A stretch of DNA of 64,000 nucleotides, taken from positions 1 to 64,000 of the forward strand of contig NZ_JACBXD010000011.1 in assembly GCF_013870525.1 (NCBI RefSeq), written 5' to 3'. Both the position numbers and the translations under genes were made by a program. Numbering within the stretch: position 1 is the stretch's first letter; each line of letters begins with the position of its first letter. Below the pieces are notes generated by a model. That model searched no databases. It was not told the origin of the DNA and saw nothing but the letters and a program-made list of their open reading frames with translations. Of the stretch, positions 17,180-26,807 are shown one piece after another. The stretch comes from Amycolatopsis pittospori (GTDB lineage Bacteria; Actinomycetota; Actinomycetes; Mycobacteriales; Pseudonocardiaceae).

Positions 17180-17354
17180 ACCGACCGCCTCCTCGTTTCG
17201 GCGCCCACCCTAACCGCGGCCTCCGACAGTCCTTTCGCATTCGGCCGAACGTGACAAATTTTCGCATTACCCTTTTCCGGCGTTCACCCCACGGCTAACG
17301 TCGTCCGGCATCGTCCTTCCGCGACACCCACCCGCGACGACTAGGGGCACCGCC

Positions 17355-19076
17355 ATGTCCGTCATCTCAAGGCGCACCTTCACCGCGGCAGGCGCCGCCG
17401 GCGTCGGCCTGCTGCTGTGCACCCCCACCGCCAACGCGCTCGACCGGGCCTTGGCACGCACCACGAGCCGCGCGGTGCGTACCGCGGGCACCACGCTGGA
17501 ATCGGCCGCGGCTCCGCTGAAGAGCGGACCGGGCTACACCCGGCTGACCGCGGGCCCGGGCTGGCCGCTCGTGGTGCGGGGCGACCTCGCCGCACCGAAG
17601 TCCGGCCGCGATGACCGCCGCCGCGCGATGGCCTCGTTCGCGCAGTTCACCGACCTGCACTTCACCGACGCGGAGAGTCCGGCGCGGTTCGAGTACCTGC
17701 ACCCCTTCATCGGTTCGGCGCACCGGCCGCAGGAAACGCTCGGCCCGGTCGCGACGACGGCGCTCGTGGAACGCGTGAACAGCCTGAAGGCGGGCCCCTT
17801 CACCGGACGGCCGATCGACTTCATGGTCACCACCGGCGACAACACCGACAACCACGAGCTGATCGAACTCGAGTGGTTCCTCAAGGTGCTCAACGGCGGC
17901 ACGGTGAACCCGACTTCGGGCGACCCGAACGCGCACGAAGGCGTCCAGACGTCCGGGTCCTCGCACTACTGGAACCCGGACAAGGCACTCGACGACGACT
18001 ACACGAAGAAGGGCTTCCCGCAGGTGCCCGGCCTGCTCGGGGCGGCGTCGAAAACGTTCACCTCGCCGGGTCTCGACGTCCCGTGGTTCTGCACCTTCGG
18101 CAACCACGACGACAGCATCGTCGGCACGCTGCCGGATCTGCCCGGGATGGACGCCTGGTACACCGGCCGCTTCAAGGTGATCGGCAAGGACGAGACGACG
18201 TCGAAGAAGCTGGCGAAGGCGATCAACGCCGGCTCCGGCGTGCCGATCACGGAGCTGTTCGGCGGTTCGGGCACGGTCCGCGAGATCACCCCGGACGCGC
18301 GACGGCGGCCGTTCAGCACCGCCGAGTTCGTCCAGCACCACCTCGACGCGGCCAACACCGGGCCGGGCCCCGTCGGACACGGGTTCAGCGGAAACAACGC
18401 CGACGGCCGGAACGTGTACTACACCTTCCGCATCGCGCCGGGCGTCGTCGGCATCAGCCTCGACACCACGACGATGGCCGGACTCGCGGACGGCTCGATC
18501 GGGCTCGGGCAGTTCACCTGGGTGGAGAACACGCTCAAGCGCGCCAGCTCGACGTACTACGACTTCTTCGGCCGCAAGGTGAAGCAGAACGTGACGGACG
18601 AGCTGTTCATCCTGTTCAGCCACCACACCAGCGGCACCATGGGCAACGTACTGCCGGATGTGCGCCATCCGCTGGAGCCGCGGCTCGACGGGAACACCTT
18701 CGTCTCGCTGCTGAACCGGTTCCCGAACGTGCTGGCGTGGGTCAACGGGCATACGCACCACAACAAGATCACCCCGCACGCGGGCAAGACGCCGCAGCAG
18801 GGCTTCTGGGAGATCAACACCGCGTCGCATATCGACTTCCCGCAGCACGCGCGGATCATCGAGGTCGCCGACAACGCCGACGGCACATTGTCGCTGTTCA
18901 CGACCCTGATCGAGGCCGAGGCACCCTACGAGGCTTCGTACTCCGACACCTCGACGCAAGCGCTTGCGTCGCTGTACCGGGAGTTCTCGTACAACGACAT
19001 CCACGCTTCGCTCACCGCCGTGGGCACGGCCCAGGACCAGAACACCGAACTCCTGCTGCCGAACCCCCTCGCCTGA
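17355..19076 (+). CDS. Tat-exported metallophosphoesterase (TIGR03767-like)
   Basis: Secreted calcineurin-like phosphoesterase of 573 residues. The N-terminus SVISRRTFTAAGAAGVGLLL is a twin-arginine signal. Metal motifs occur in order: FAQFTDLHFTD, MVTTGDNTDN, WFCTFGNHDD, FSHHTSGTM, and VNGHTHHNKI. The arrangement and length match the actinobacterial TIGR03767 family as I know it. It would hydrolyse phosphoesters outside the cell; the substrate is not known. ATG 17355 is the start. The stop codon TGA is also the first TGA of a 21-bp tandem repeat array. Confidence 0.92.
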   Translation: MSVISRRTFTAAGAAGVGLLLCTPTANALDRALARTTSRAVRTAGTTLESAAAPLKSGPGYTRLTAGPGWPLVVRGDLAAPKSGRDDRRRAMASFAQFTDLHFTDAESPARFEYLHPFIGSAHRPQETLGPVATTALVERVNSLKAGPFTGRPIDFMVTTGDNTDNHELIELEWFLKVLNGGTVNPTSGDPNAHEGVQTSGSSHYWNPDKALDDDYTKKGFPQVPGLLGAASKTFTSPGLDVPWFCTFGNHDDSIVGTLPDLPGMDAWYTGRFKVIGKDETTSKKLAKAINAGSGVPITELFGGSGTVREITPDARRRPFSTAEFVQHHLDAANTGPGPVGHGFSGNNADGRNVYYTFRIAPGVVGISLDTTTMAGLADGSIGLGQFTWVENTLKRASSTYYDFFGRKVKQNVTDELFILFSHHTSGTMGNVLPDVRHPLEPRLDGNTFVSLLNRFPNVLAWVNGHTHHNKITPHAGKTPQQGFWEINTASHIDFPQHARIIEVADNADGTLSLFTTLIEAEAPYEASYSDTSTQALASLYREFSYNDIHASLTAVGTAQDQNTELLLPNPLA

Positions 19077-19177
19077 TCACGCGTGCCGTCCGTCTGATCA
19101 CGCTTGCCGTCCCTCTGATCACGCTTGCCGTCCGTCTGATCACGCGCGTCGTCCGTCTGATCACGCGCGTCGTCCGT
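19073..19177 (+). repeat. Five tandem 21-bp repeats starting in a stop codon
   Basis: Five consecutive units of consensus CTGATCACGC-KYGYCGTCCST (21 bp) with few differences. The TGA of unit 1 is the stop codon of the phosphoesterase gene. Related units, arranged as an inverted pair, lie at 48000-48082 and again one supplies a stop codon (pdxH). Confidence 0.93.
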
Positions 19178-19220
19178 CGCCGCACGGCCGAGCGACGTGG
19201 CTGTCGCGCTTGGAGATGTA

Positions 19221-19262
19221 ACTCGCGTGCTCAGAGGGCGAACTCGCGTGATCGGAGGGACG
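19221..19262 (+). repeat. Two 21-bp units of the ACTCGCGTG family
   Basis: Two direct units, ACTCGCGTGCTCAGAGGGCG-A and ACTCGCGTGATCGGAGGGAC-G. The core ACTCGCGTG recurs in the inverted array at 41463-41585. Confidence 0.75.
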
Positions 19263-19320
19263 GCACGGTTACCTCGGGGGTAATCGACAAAGGGACGGGG
19301 AGCCGGGCACGCTCGGCGGC

Positions 19321-19722
19321 ATGACGGACGAAGCGGGTACCGCGCTGTTCCACCGGACCATGCCGTTCACCGAACGGCTCGGCATCGAGGTGCTGGAGAA
19401 CTCCGCCGACGTCGTGCGCGGCCGGCTCGCCTGGGACGAGACGCTGTGCACGCTCGGCGGCGCGATGCACGGCGGCGCGCTGATGGCGCTCGCCGACTCG
19501 ACCGGCGCGGTCTGCGCGTTCCTCAACCTGCCCGAGGGCGGACAGGGCACGACGACCATCGAGTCGAAGACGAACTTCCTGCGCGCGGTCCGGTCGGGCC
19601 ACGCGACGGCCACCGCGAAGCCGTTGCACACCGGCCGCAAGATCATCGTGGTGGAAACGGAAATCCACGACGACGACGGCCGGCTGGTCGCGAAAGTGAC
19701 ACAGACCCAGGCCGTCTTGTAG
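19321..19722 (+). CDS. PaaI-family hotdog thioesterase
   Basis: Hotdog-fold acyl-CoA thioesterase of 133 residues, full length for the PaaI/YbgC-related TIGR00369 group. The active-site helix is in LGGAMHGGALMALADSTGA, and ESKTNFLRAVRSG is the adjacent beta-strand region. It hydrolyses acyl- or aryl-CoA thioesters in the cytoplasm; similar proteins include menaquinone-pathway DHNA-CoA thioesterases. ATG 19321 follows a repeat-filled gap. No operon partner is apparent. Confidence 0.9.
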   Translation: MTDEAGTALFHRTMPFTERLGIEVLENSADVVRGRLAWDETLCTLGGAMHGGALMALADSTGAVCAFLNLPEGGQGTTTIESKTNFLRAVRSGHATATAKPLHTGRKIIVVETEIHDDDGRLVAKVTQTQAVL

Positions 19723-19787
19723 GGAACTATTTACATACCTCGCGCGACCGGCGAAAATCCCTTGCCTGGACTGGGCGGACTCTAGGG

Positions 19788-21065
19788 ATGGAACTGCGGA
19801 TGCGCATACGAGGGCTGGTCACGCTGCTGACGATCGCGACGATGACCGCAGTGACGGCACAGACGGCGGGGGCGAGCCCGGTGCGCCCGGACGACGACGA
19901 ATCGATCGACTTCCACGAATGGTCCGGTCACCACGGTTTCCGTGACGGCAGACTGGAAGGTCTCGACCTCGACCACGGCGCCCTGCGCATCGGCCGCCCG
20001 ATCGGCACGATCGAGCACACCGAGCCCGTCCTGGGCACCACGAAGACCTACGAGTACGGCCAGTGGACGTCGAGAAGCCACACGCAGGGCTTCGACGCCT
20101 CCCAGCTGGTCGCGTCGTGGAACGCGCGGACGCCCGCCAAGACCTGGCTCAAGATCGAGGCGAAGGGCCGGACGGCGACGGGCGCCGAGACCACCTGGTA
20201 CGTGATGGGCCGGTGGGCCGGCGGCGACACCGACATCAAGCGCACCAGCGTCGACGGCCAGAGCGACGCCAACGCGGCGGTCGACGTCGACACGCTGGTC
20301 ATGAAGGCGGGCGTCGCCCTGCGGTCGTACCAGCTGCGGGTCAGCCTGTATCGCGAAGCCGGTTCCCGCGCCACGCCGTCGGTGACCTCGGTCGGCGCGA
20401 TGACGTCGCTGGTGCCGGACCGTTTCGAGGTCAAGGCGACCAAACCGGGCCGCGCCACCGGGATCGAGCTGAAGGTGCCCGCCTACGCCCAGAACCTCCA
20501 CAAAGGACAGTTCCCCGAGTACGGCGGCGGCGGGGAGAACTGGTGCAGCCCGACGTCCACCGAAATGGTCGTCGAGTACTGGGGTAAACGGCCCAAGCGC
20601 GAGGACATGGCTTGGATCCCGGAGGGTTACGTCGATCCGACCGTCGCGTACGCCGCCCGCCACACGTTCGACTACGCCTACGACGGAACCGGCAACTGGC
20701 CGTTCAACACCGCCTACGCCGCTTCACTCGGACTGCGTGGGCACATCACCCGTTTGCACTCCTTGAACGAACTCGAAAACTACATCGCGCGCGGCATTCC
20801 GGTGATCACGTCGCAGTCGTTCAAGGCCGAGGAACTCGACGGCGCGGGCTACGGCACCGCCGGTCACATCATGGTCGTCGTCGGCTTCACGAAGGACGGC
20901 GACGTGATCGCCAACGACCCCGCCGCCAACAGCAACGACCGCGTCCGAAATGTCTACAAACGACACCAGTTCGAGACGATCTGGCAGCGCACCAAGCGGT
21001 ACAACACCACCGGCGGGGTGTCCAGCGGTCCGGGCGGGGTGGCGTACATCATCACGCCGCACTGA
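19788..21065 (+). CDS. Secreted C39-like cysteine peptidase
   Basis: Exported protein of 425 residues with a Sec signal peptide ([19 protein letters not shown], cleavage near AGA at about residue 30). The first 220 residues form an all-beta accessory region. The C-terminal Peptidase_C39_2 domain has the catalytic Cys in [16 protein letters not shown], His in [12 protein letters not shown], and Asp in [12 protein letters not shown]. Family members are papain-like peptidases acting on peptides outside the cell; the substrate is unknown. ATG 19788 is chosen; ATG 19800 is an in-frame alternative. It stands alone, 82 bp ahead of mscR. Confidence 0.9.
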   Translation: MELRMRIRGLVTLLTIATMTAVTAQTAGASPVRPDDDESIDFHEWSGHHGFRDGRLEGLDLDHGALRIGRPIGTIEHTEPVLGTTKTYEYGQWTSRSHTQGFDASQLVASWNARTPAKTWLKIEAKGRTATGAETTWYVMGRWAGGDTDIKRTSVDGQSDANAAVDVDTLVMKAGVALRSYQLRVSLYREAGSRATPSVTSVGAMTSLVPDRFEVKATKPGRATGIELKVPAYAQNLHKGQFPEYGGGGENWCSPTSTEMVVEYWGKRPKREDMAWIPEGYVDPTVAYAARHTFDYAYDGTGNWPFNTAYAASLGLRGHITRLHSLNELENYIARGIPVITSQSFKAEELDGAGYGTAGHIMVVVGFTKDGDVIANDPAANSNDRVRNVYKRHQFETIWQRTKRYNTTGGVSSGPGGVAYIITPH

Positions 21066-21147
21066 ACCGATACCGCACCCGAGCGGATGTCGCGATCCGA
21101 GTCGGTTCCATGGCAAGCTTTCCCCTGGAATCGACTCGGAGGTGGGC

Positions 21148-22242
21148 ATGCCGTACGAGGTCCAGGGCGTCGTTTCACGCGCCAAGGGTGAACCGGTCTC
21201 GCTGGAGCCCGTGACGGTGCCCGATCCGGGCCCCGGCGAGGCCGTCGTCTCGGTCAAGGCCTGCGGCGTCTGCCATACCGATCTCCACTATCGGCAAGGT
21301 GGGATCAACGACGAGTTCCCGTTCCTGCTCGGCCACGAGGCCGCGGGATTCGTGGAGGCCGTCGGCGAGGGCGTCACGGATCTCGAACCGGGCGACTACG
21401 TGATCCTGAACTGGCGCGCGGTCTGCGGCACCTGCCGGGCCTGCCGCCGGGGCAAGCCCTGGTACTGCTTCTCGACGTTCAACGCCGCCCGGCCGATGAC
21501 ACTGGCCGACGGCACCGCCCTGTCCCCGGCACTCGGCGTCGGCGCCTTCCTCGAAAAGACGCTTGTCCACAGTGGACAGTGCACGAAGGTCGACCCCGCC
21601 GCCGAACCGGCCGTCGCCGGACTGCTCGGCTGCGGGGTGATGGCCGGTCTCGGCGCGGCGCTGAACACCGGTGCGGTGGGCCGCGGCGACTCGGTCGCGG
21701 TCATCGGCTGCGGCGGGGTCGGCGACGCGGCCATCGCCGGGGCGAACCTGGCCGGCGCGAAGACCATCGTCGCCATCGACACCGACGACCGGAAATTGGC
21801 CTGGGCCAAGGACTTCGGCGCGACGCACACACTGAACAGCAAGGGGCTGAGCGAAGACCAGGTCGTCGAGGCGATCCAGGAGTTCACCGACTCGTTCGGT
21901 GCCGACGTCGTGATCGATGCTGTCGGCAGGCCGGAAACCTGGCGGCAGGCGTTCTACGGCCGCGATCTCGCGGGCACGGTCGTCCTCGTCGGCGTCCCGA
22001 CCCCGGACATGCGCCTGGACCTGCCGCTGATCGACTTCTTCTCGCGCGGCGGCTCGCTCAAATCGTCGTGGTACGGCGATTGCCTGCCCTCACGCGATTT
22101 CCCGATGCTGATCGACCTCTATCTGCAGGGCAGGCTCCCGCTCGACAAGTTCGTCACCGAGCGGATCGCGCTCGACGGCGTCGAGCAGGCCTTCGAGCGG
22201 ATGCACCACGGGGACGTCCTGCGCAGCGTGGTGACGTGGTGA
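21148..22242 (+). CDS. mscR: S-(hydroxymethyl)mycothiol dehydrogenase
   Basis: Zinc- and NAD-dependent dehydrogenase of 364 residues that oxidises the formaldehyde-mycothiol adduct to S-formylmycothiol, the actinobacterial formaldehyde detoxification step; MscR may also act on S-nitrosomycothiol. Signature segments: [33 protein letters not shown], structural-zinc [34 protein letters not shown], and [17 protein letters not shown]. These match the family closely. RBS GGAGGT precedes ATG 21148. The stop overlaps a gamma-glutamylcyclotransferase-like gene by 4 bp, so the two are coupled. Confidence 0.95.
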   Translation: MPYEVQGVVSRAKGEPVSLEPVTVPDPGPGEAVVSVKACGVCHTDLHYRQGGINDEFPFLLGHEAAGFVEAVGEGVTDLEPGDYVILNWRAVCGTCRACRRGKPWYCFSTFNAARPMTLADGTALSPALGVGAFLEKTLVHSGQCTKVDPAAEPAVAGLLGCGVMAGLGAALNTGAVGRGDSVAVIGCGGVGDAAIAGANLAGAKTIVAIDTDDRKLAWAKDFGATHTLNSKGLSEDQVVEAIQEFTDSFGADVVIDAVGRPETWRQAFYGRDLAGTVVLVGVPTPDMRLDLPLIDFFSRGGSLKSSWYGDCLPSRDFPMLIDLYLQGRLPLDKFVTERIALDGVEQAFERMHHGDVLRSVVTW

Positions 22243-22883
22243 AGCTCTTCACCGACGCCGATTTCCCGGCCGACCCGTACCCGGGTGCTCGGCCCGGCCA
22301 TTCGTTCGTCCACCTCGACGGCGCCGGGCACAGCCTGGACACCGCGCCGGAGGGCTGGCGCCAACGACAGGCCGTCCTCGCCTACGGGTCGAACGCCTGC
22401 CCGTCCAAGATCACCTGGCTGCGGGAGAACATGGGGCTGGAAGGCCCGGTCGTGGTCTGCCACGCGCGCTGCACCGATCTCGCCGCGGTCTGGGCGTCCG
22501 GACTGCGGTTCCGGGACGGGCAGCGGCCCGCGACGCTCGCCGCCGCGCCGGGTGTCGTCGAGGAGCACGCCGTCTGGTTCGCCACCCCCGGCCAGCTCGC
22601 CGTACTCGACCGGTGCGAGGGCAACGGGCAGCGCTACCGCCTGGTGCGGCTGACCGCGCCGGCCATCACCCTCGACGACGGCACCGTGCTCGACGACGTG
22701 GTGGCCTACGTCGGCGCCGCGGACATCCGCCTGCCGATCCTGGTCGACGGACGGCATATCCGCGTCGCCGACCTCGAACAGCGCCGGGCCGCGTCGCTGC
22801 AGGGGATCCCGGCCGAGACGCACGGCCTGGACTGCACGCTGGTCGACGCCGGGAGCCTGGTCAGAGAAGCTTCCCGGGATTGA
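22239..22883 (+). CDS. Gamma-glutamylcyclotransferase-fold protein coupled to mscR
   Basis: Protein of 214 residues starting at GTG 22239, which overlaps the mscR stop (GTGA). The segment [16 protein letters not shown] resembles the Y-G-S-N glycine loop of gamma-glutamylcyclotransferase-like proteins, and [16 protein letters not shown] resembles their second conserved region. No export signal is present. The fold is thus fairly supported, the reaction is not. Its coupling to mycothiol-dependent formaldehyde oxidation suggests work on mycothiol, its conjugates or formyl adducts, which is inference. The 3' end overlaps the convergent flavoprotein gene by 23 bp. Confidence 0.8.
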   Translation: MKLFTDADFPADPYPGARPGHSFVHLDGAGHSLDTAPEGWRQRQAVLAYGSNACPSKITWLRENMGLEGPVVVCHARCTDLAAVWASGLRFRDGQRPATLAAAPGVVEEHAVWFATPGQLAVLDRCEGNGQRYRLVRLTAPAITLDDGTVLDDVVAYVGAADIRLPILVDGRHIRVADLEQRRAASLQGIPAETHGLDCTLVDAGSLVREASRD

Positions 22884-24480
22884 GGATCCCGTCCGGGTCG
22901 ACGGCCTTCTTCGCCGCGCGCAACACCTCGACGCCGATCTCACCGATCTCCGCCGCCAGATAGGGCGCGTGGTCGACGCCGACGGCGTGGTGGTGCGAGA
23001 TGGTGCCGATACCGGTGATCGCCTCGGACGCCGCCGCCTTGGCGCGCCGCCACTGTCCGATCGGGTCGGCCTCGTCTCGCGGGGTGAGCACCGTGAAGTA
23101 CAGCGACGCGCCCGTTTCGTAGGCGTGCGAGACGTGGCACATGATGATGGCCCGGCCGAGGGTGGCGGTGAGCGCGGCTCGCACGGCGTCCCGCAGGTCG
23201 CTCAGCTCGCCCCAGTACGCGGCCGTCTCCAGGGTTTCGACGCAGACCCCGTTGTCCATCAAGGCGTCCCGCTGCCTCGGCCCGGAGAACCGGCCGCGGC
23301 GCCAGGATTCGCCGAGGGTCCGTCCGATGCGGACGGCGCCGAACGGCTCCAGCACCCGCGTGGTGTCCTGACGCCGCCGCGCGACCTCGCGTTTCGTCGC
23401 GCCTTCCCAGCCGACGATGAGCAGGCAGGGCTTGGCGATCCCCCGCGCCTCGAGGTACCGGCGCAGTGCCTTGGTCTTCCAGCTGTCGTTGAGTGCCAGC
23501 GAAACCTCGGATTCGTCCACATCGGACAGCCGGGTGACGTCCGCGAGCACGTGCCGCTGGGCCAGTTCGCGCACCGCGGCGGTGCCGTTCTCCCAGCCGT
23601 CGAGCACGTAGCCCTCGTACCGGCGTACTTCCGGCACCGGGCGCACACGGAGGGCGACCTCGGTGATCACGCCGAGCGTGCCTTCGCTGCCGAGGGCGAG
23701 GTGCCGCAGGTCGGGTCCGGCGGCCGACGCCGGCGCGACGCCGAGCTTCCATTCCCCGCGCGGGGTCGCGAGCCGGACGCCCGAAACCATGTCCTCGAAC
23801 CGGCCGTAGCCCGACGATGCCTGCCCGGCGGACCTGGTCGCGGCGAACCCGCCGATGGTGGCGCGTTCGTAGGACTGGGGCACGTGCCCGAGGGTGAACC
23901 CGTGCGCGGCGAGCAGCCGGTCGGCTTCCGGTCCGGTGACCCCCGCTCGCAGGACGGCGATGCGCGACACCGGGTCGACGGAGACCAGCTCGTCGAGCCT
24001 GGTGAGGTCGAGCGCGATCACCGCGGTCTTGTCCCCGCGCAGCGCCGAAACGCCACCGACCACCGACGTCCCGCCGCCGAACGGCACCACTCCGACGTCG
24101 TGCCGCGCGCAGATCTCCAGAACCGACTGGACCTCGTCAGGATTCCCCGGCAGGACGACCGCGTCCGGCACCGGGAAATCACCGACCCCCCTTCGCCGCA
24201 GCAGGTCCAGATAGGACAAACCGCTCGCCCGGGCGAGCCTTTCCCCCGGTGCCACCAGGACGTGCCCGGCGCCCACGACGTCCTCGATGTCTCGTTTCGA
24301 CTGTTCGGCCAGCGCCGATTCGGGAACGGACAGGGCCGAATCCGGCGCTAACGGCGCCACCGGGGCCAACGGGCCGATACGCTGGACGAGCCACCGCAAC
24401 GCCTTCGGCGGCAAGTGCGCCGCGTCACCGGCTTCAGCCGTCCAGGATCGTCTTAACCGGTGGTCAATAGGCTCCGTCAC
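22861..24480 (-). CDS. FAD-linked oxidoreductase, alkyl-DHAP synthase-like
   Basis: Flavoprotein of 539 residues with a VAO-type FAD domain. Visible motifs: PDAVVLPGNPDEVQSVLEI, VVPFGGGTSVVGGV (FAD pyrophosphate loop), GHVPQSYERATIGGFAATRS, and LGSEGTLGVITEVALRVRP; the C-terminus has SHAYETGASLYFTVL and NPGKLL. It resembles alkyldihydroxyacetonephosphate synthase, but bacterial relatives are mostly of unknown substrate. It starts only 16 bp from a divergent TetR gene followed by glpD. I recall the same flavoprotein-TetR-glpD order in Mycobacterium tuberculosis (Rv2251, Rv2250c, Rv2249c), which supports a role in glycerol-3-phosphate/DHAP metabolism. Confidence 0.87.
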   Translation of the reverse strand: MTEPIDHRLRRSWTAEAGDAAHLPPKALRWLVQRIGPLAPVAPLAPDSALSVPESALAEQSKRDIEDVVGAGHVLVAPGERLARASGLSYLDLLRRRGVGDFPVPDAVVLPGNPDEVQSVLEICARHDVGVVPFGGGTSVVGGVSALRGDKTAVIALDLTRLDELVSVDPVSRIAVLRAGVTGPEADRLLAAHGFTLGHVPQSYERATIGGFAATRSAGQASSGYGRFEDMVSGVRLATPRGEWKLGVAPASAAGPDLRHLALGSEGTLGVITEVALRVRPVPEVRRYEGYVLDGWENGTAAVRELAQRHVLADVTRLSDVDESEVSLALNDSWKTKALRRYLEARGIAKPCLLIVGWEGATKREVARRRQDTTRVLEPFGAVRIGRTLGESWRRGRFSGPRQRDALMDNGVCVETLETAAYWGELSDLRDAVRAALTATLGRAIIMCHVSHAYETGASLYFTVLTPRDEADPIGQWRRAKAAASEAITGIGTISHHHAVGVDHAPYLAAEIGEIGVEVLRAAKKAVDPDGILNPGKLL

Positions 24481-24490
24481 GACTACAGTG

Positions 24491-24506
24491 TTACATATGG
24501 ACGTAA
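24491..24506. promoter_or_regulatory. Operator candidate TTAC-N8-GTAA over a start codon
   Basis: A short inverted repeat, TTAC (24491-24494) and GTAA (24503-24506), spans the TetR start codon in the 16-bp gap to the divergent flavoprotein gene. Neither start has room for a normal ribosome-binding site, so leaderless transcripts are likely. The repeat is short, so support is moderate. Confidence 0.35.
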
Positions 24507-25141
24507 AACGTCACTCACCTGCGGAAACAGGCGCTTCGGCACTGGCGGACACCCGATCCCGCCAGGCCTCCACGCGCGTGTCCGACGACGTTCTGCTCGA
24601 CGCGGCGAAGAAGTGCGTTCTCGCCGTCGGCGTGAGGCGGACCACGCTCGCGGAGATAGCCCGGACCGCGAAGGTCAGCCGGATGACCGTCTACCGGCGG
24701 TTCCCGGACGTGCGCAGTGTGCTCGCGACCCTCATGACCCGCGAGTTCGGCGGCCTGCTCCAGGGCGCCGCCGAACCGGGCGACGAACCGGCCACCCACC
24801 GCGAGCGGCTCGTGAAGGCCTCCGCCGCTGCGGTCTCCGCGCTGTCGAACGACCCGCTGTTCCGCACGCTGCTGGACCTCGACCCCGAACTCGTCCTGCC
24901 CTACATCGTCGAACGGCTCGGCAAGACCCAGCGCTTCGCCGAGGGTGTGATCCTGCACCTGCTGAAGGGCGGCCACGAGGACGGCTCGATCCGCGAGGGC
25001 GACCTGCCCGCGCAGGCGCGCACCCTGCTGCTGCTGATCCAGTCCTTCGCGTTCTCCCTGCGTCCCGCCACCGCGGATGTGAACGAAGAACACCTGATGG
25101 CGGAGTTCACCCACGTACTCGACGCGGCGTTGCGCCCGTGA
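24497..25141 (+). CDS. TetR-family regulator between flavoprotein and glpD
   Basis: Repressor of 214 residues. The DNA-binding domain is displaced to about residues 35-85 by a polar N-terminal extension: VRRTTLAEIARTAKVSRMTV followed by YRRFPDVRSVLATL. The C-terminal domain contains LLDLDPELVLPYIVERLG and is typical of TetR effector domains. ATG 24497 probably heads a leaderless message. The stop overlaps glpD (GTGA), and the flavoprotein gene is divergent, so it likely controls all three. Confidence 0.88.
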   Translation: MDVKRHSPAETGASALADTRSRQASTRVSDDVLLDAAKKCVLAVGVRRTTLAEIARTAKVSRMTVYRRFPDVRSVLATLMTREFGGLLQGAAEPGDEPATHRERLVKASAAAVSALSNDPLFRTLLDLDPELVLPYIVERLGKTQRFAEGVILHLLKGGHEDGSIREGDLPAQARTLLLLIQSFAFSLRPATADVNEEHLMAEFTHVLDAALRP

Positions 25142-26679
25142 CGCCGGGCTCGCTCAACGCCCTGCGCCGTGAGCGGGAGCTCGCGGCACTGGCCGGTGGT
25201 GAGCGGGTCGATCTGGCGGTGGTCGGTGGCGGCGTCACCGGCGCGGGGATCGCGCTGGACGCGGCCGCGCGCGGGCTCTCGGTGGCCCTGATCGAGGCTT
25301 ACGACCTGGCGTACGGGACCTCGCGCTGGTCGAGCAAGCTGGTCCACGGCGGACTCCGCTACCTCGCCAAGGGCGATCTGGCGCTGGCGCACGAGAGCGC
25401 CGTCGAACGCGGGATCCTGATGACGCGTACGGCGCCGCATCTCACCCGCGCGATCCCCCAGCTGTTCCCCATGTACCGCCGGACCTCCCGCGGCCAGCAG
25501 GCCTTCATCATGACCGGGCTGGTGGCGGGTGACGGTCTCCGTCGCGCCGCCGGCACTCCCGCGTCCGTGCTGCCCCGGCCGCGGTCGATCCCGGTCGCGG
25601 AGGCGCTCGCGCTCGCCCCCGGCCTGACCCCACAAGGCCTGCGCGGCGCACTGCTGGCCTACGACGGCGCGCTGACCGACGACGCCCGGCTCGTGGTGAG
25701 CCTGGCGCGCACGGCGGCGGCGCGCGGCGCGAAGATCCTCACCAGGGTCGAAGCGCTGCGGCTCGACGCGGGTGCCGTGCTCGCGCGCGACCGCCTGACC
25801 GGGCGGGAAGTGGAGATCCAGGCCGCGCAGGTGATCAACGCGACCGGCGTCTGGGCGGGCGAACTGGCGGAATCCGTACGACTGCGGCCGTCCCGCGGCT
25901 CCCATCTCGTCCTCGCTTCCGGGGCCGCGCAGATCGGCGCGACGTCGGTCAACGTGCCCGTCCCCGGTGAGAACAACCGGTTCGTCTTCCTGCTGCCGCA
26001 ACCGGACGGCCGCGTGTTCGTCGGCGTCACCGACGAACCGACCGACGGCCCGGTCCCGCGCGTGCCGACGGTGCCGGAGTCCGATGTGGACTTCCTGCTC
26101 GAAGTGGCGTCGACGGCGTTCACCCGCCCGCTGACCCGCGCCGACGTCGCCGGTTCGTACGCCGGGCTGCGACCCCTGGTCGAGGGTGACGGCGGGCGCA
26201 GCGCGGATCTCTCCCGCAAACACGCGGTGGTGACCGGCGGGAACGGCGTGCTCACCATCGTCGGCGGCAAGCTGACGACGTACCGGAAGATGGCCGAGGA
26301 CGCCGTCGACGCGGCGCTGAAGCAGTCCGGCCTGAATGCCGGCCCCTCGACGACGTCGCGGCTTCCCTTACTGGGCGCGGCACCCCGCGTTCGCTTGTCC
26401 ACTGTGGACGCACCCGCCCGGCTCGTCGCGAAGTACGGCACCGAGGCACCCAGGATCGCCGCACTCGGCGAGGTCGACCCGGAACTGGGCCTGCCGCTGT
26501 TCGGCGGGACCGAGATCAGCGCGGCCGAGGTCGTCTGGGCCGTCCGGCACGAGGGCGCCCTCGACGTCGAGGACGTCCTGGAGCGCCGCACCCGCCTGAG
26601 CCTGGTCGCCCCCGAGGCCGAGGCCGCCCGCCCCCGCGTCCAGGAACTCGTCGACAAGTCGCTCGCCGGCCTCTCCTGA
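25138..26679 (+). CDS. glpD: Glycerol-3-phosphate dehydrogenase (FAD)
   Basis: Membrane-associated flavoenzyme of 513 residues that oxidises glycerol-3-phosphate to dihydroxyacetone phosphate and passes electrons to quinone. Motifs: VDLAVVGGGVTGAGIALDAA (FAD binding), YGTSRWSSKLVHGGLRYLAK (GlpD signature), ATGVWAGEL, RPSRGSHLVL, and GGKLTTYRKMAED. The C-terminal regulatory domain follows. GTG 25138 overlaps the TetR stop. With the flavoprotein on the other side it forms a DHAP-centred locus. A family A hairpin lies just after the stop. Confidence 0.95.
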   Translation: MTPGSLNALRRERELAALAGGERVDLAVVGGGVTGAGIALDAAARGLSVALIEAYDLAYGTSRWSSKLVHGGLRYLAKGDLALAHESAVERGILMTRTAPHLTRAIPQLFPMYRRTSRGQQAFIMTGLVAGDGLRRAAGTPASVLPRPRSIPVAEALALAPGLTPQGLRGALLAYDGALTDDARLVVSLARTAAARGAKILTRVEALRLDAGAVLARDRLTGREVEIQAAQVINATGVWAGELAESVRLRPSRGSHLVLASGAAQIGATSVNVPVPGENNRFVFLLPQPDGRVFVGVTDEPTDGPVPRVPTVPESDVDFLLEVASTAFTRPLTRADVAGSYAGLRPLVEGDGGRSADLSRKHAVVTGGNGVLTIVGGKLTTYRKMAEDAVDAALKQSGLNAGPSTTSRLPLLGAAPRVRLSTVDAPARLVAKYGTEAPRIAALGEVDPELGLPLFGGTEISAAEVVWAVRHEGALDVEDVLERRTRLSLVAPEAEAARPRVQELVDKSLAGLS

Positions 26680-26688
26680 CCCCTCGCC

Positions 26689-26753
26689 CGCGTTTAGTCC
26701 TCTGGATGCGGTAGTTCGTGTTGCCAACTACCGCACCCAGAGGACTAAACGCG
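26689..26753. terminator. Long hairpin, family A
   Basis: Arms of 28 bp (26689-26716 and 26726-26753) with a single mismatch and a 9-bp loop, core GTTTAGTCCTCTGGATGC. It follows glpD by 9 bp. Same family as 10578-10641 and 58390-58453. Confidence 0.85.
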
Positions 26754-26807
26754 ACGTAACGCGTCATCGAGTTGACGAACCGTTGGGTTTTTGCAACAGT
26801 ATGTTTC

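Noticed and set aside
19073..19177. Possible CRISPR array
   Set aside because: Units are directly adjacent with no spacers, and no cas-like gene is near.
19073..19320. Read-through extension of the phosphoesterase into the repeats
   Set aside because: The phosphoesterase frame has a normal stop as the first repeat begins; the repeat-encoded peptide seen in another frame has no start of its own.
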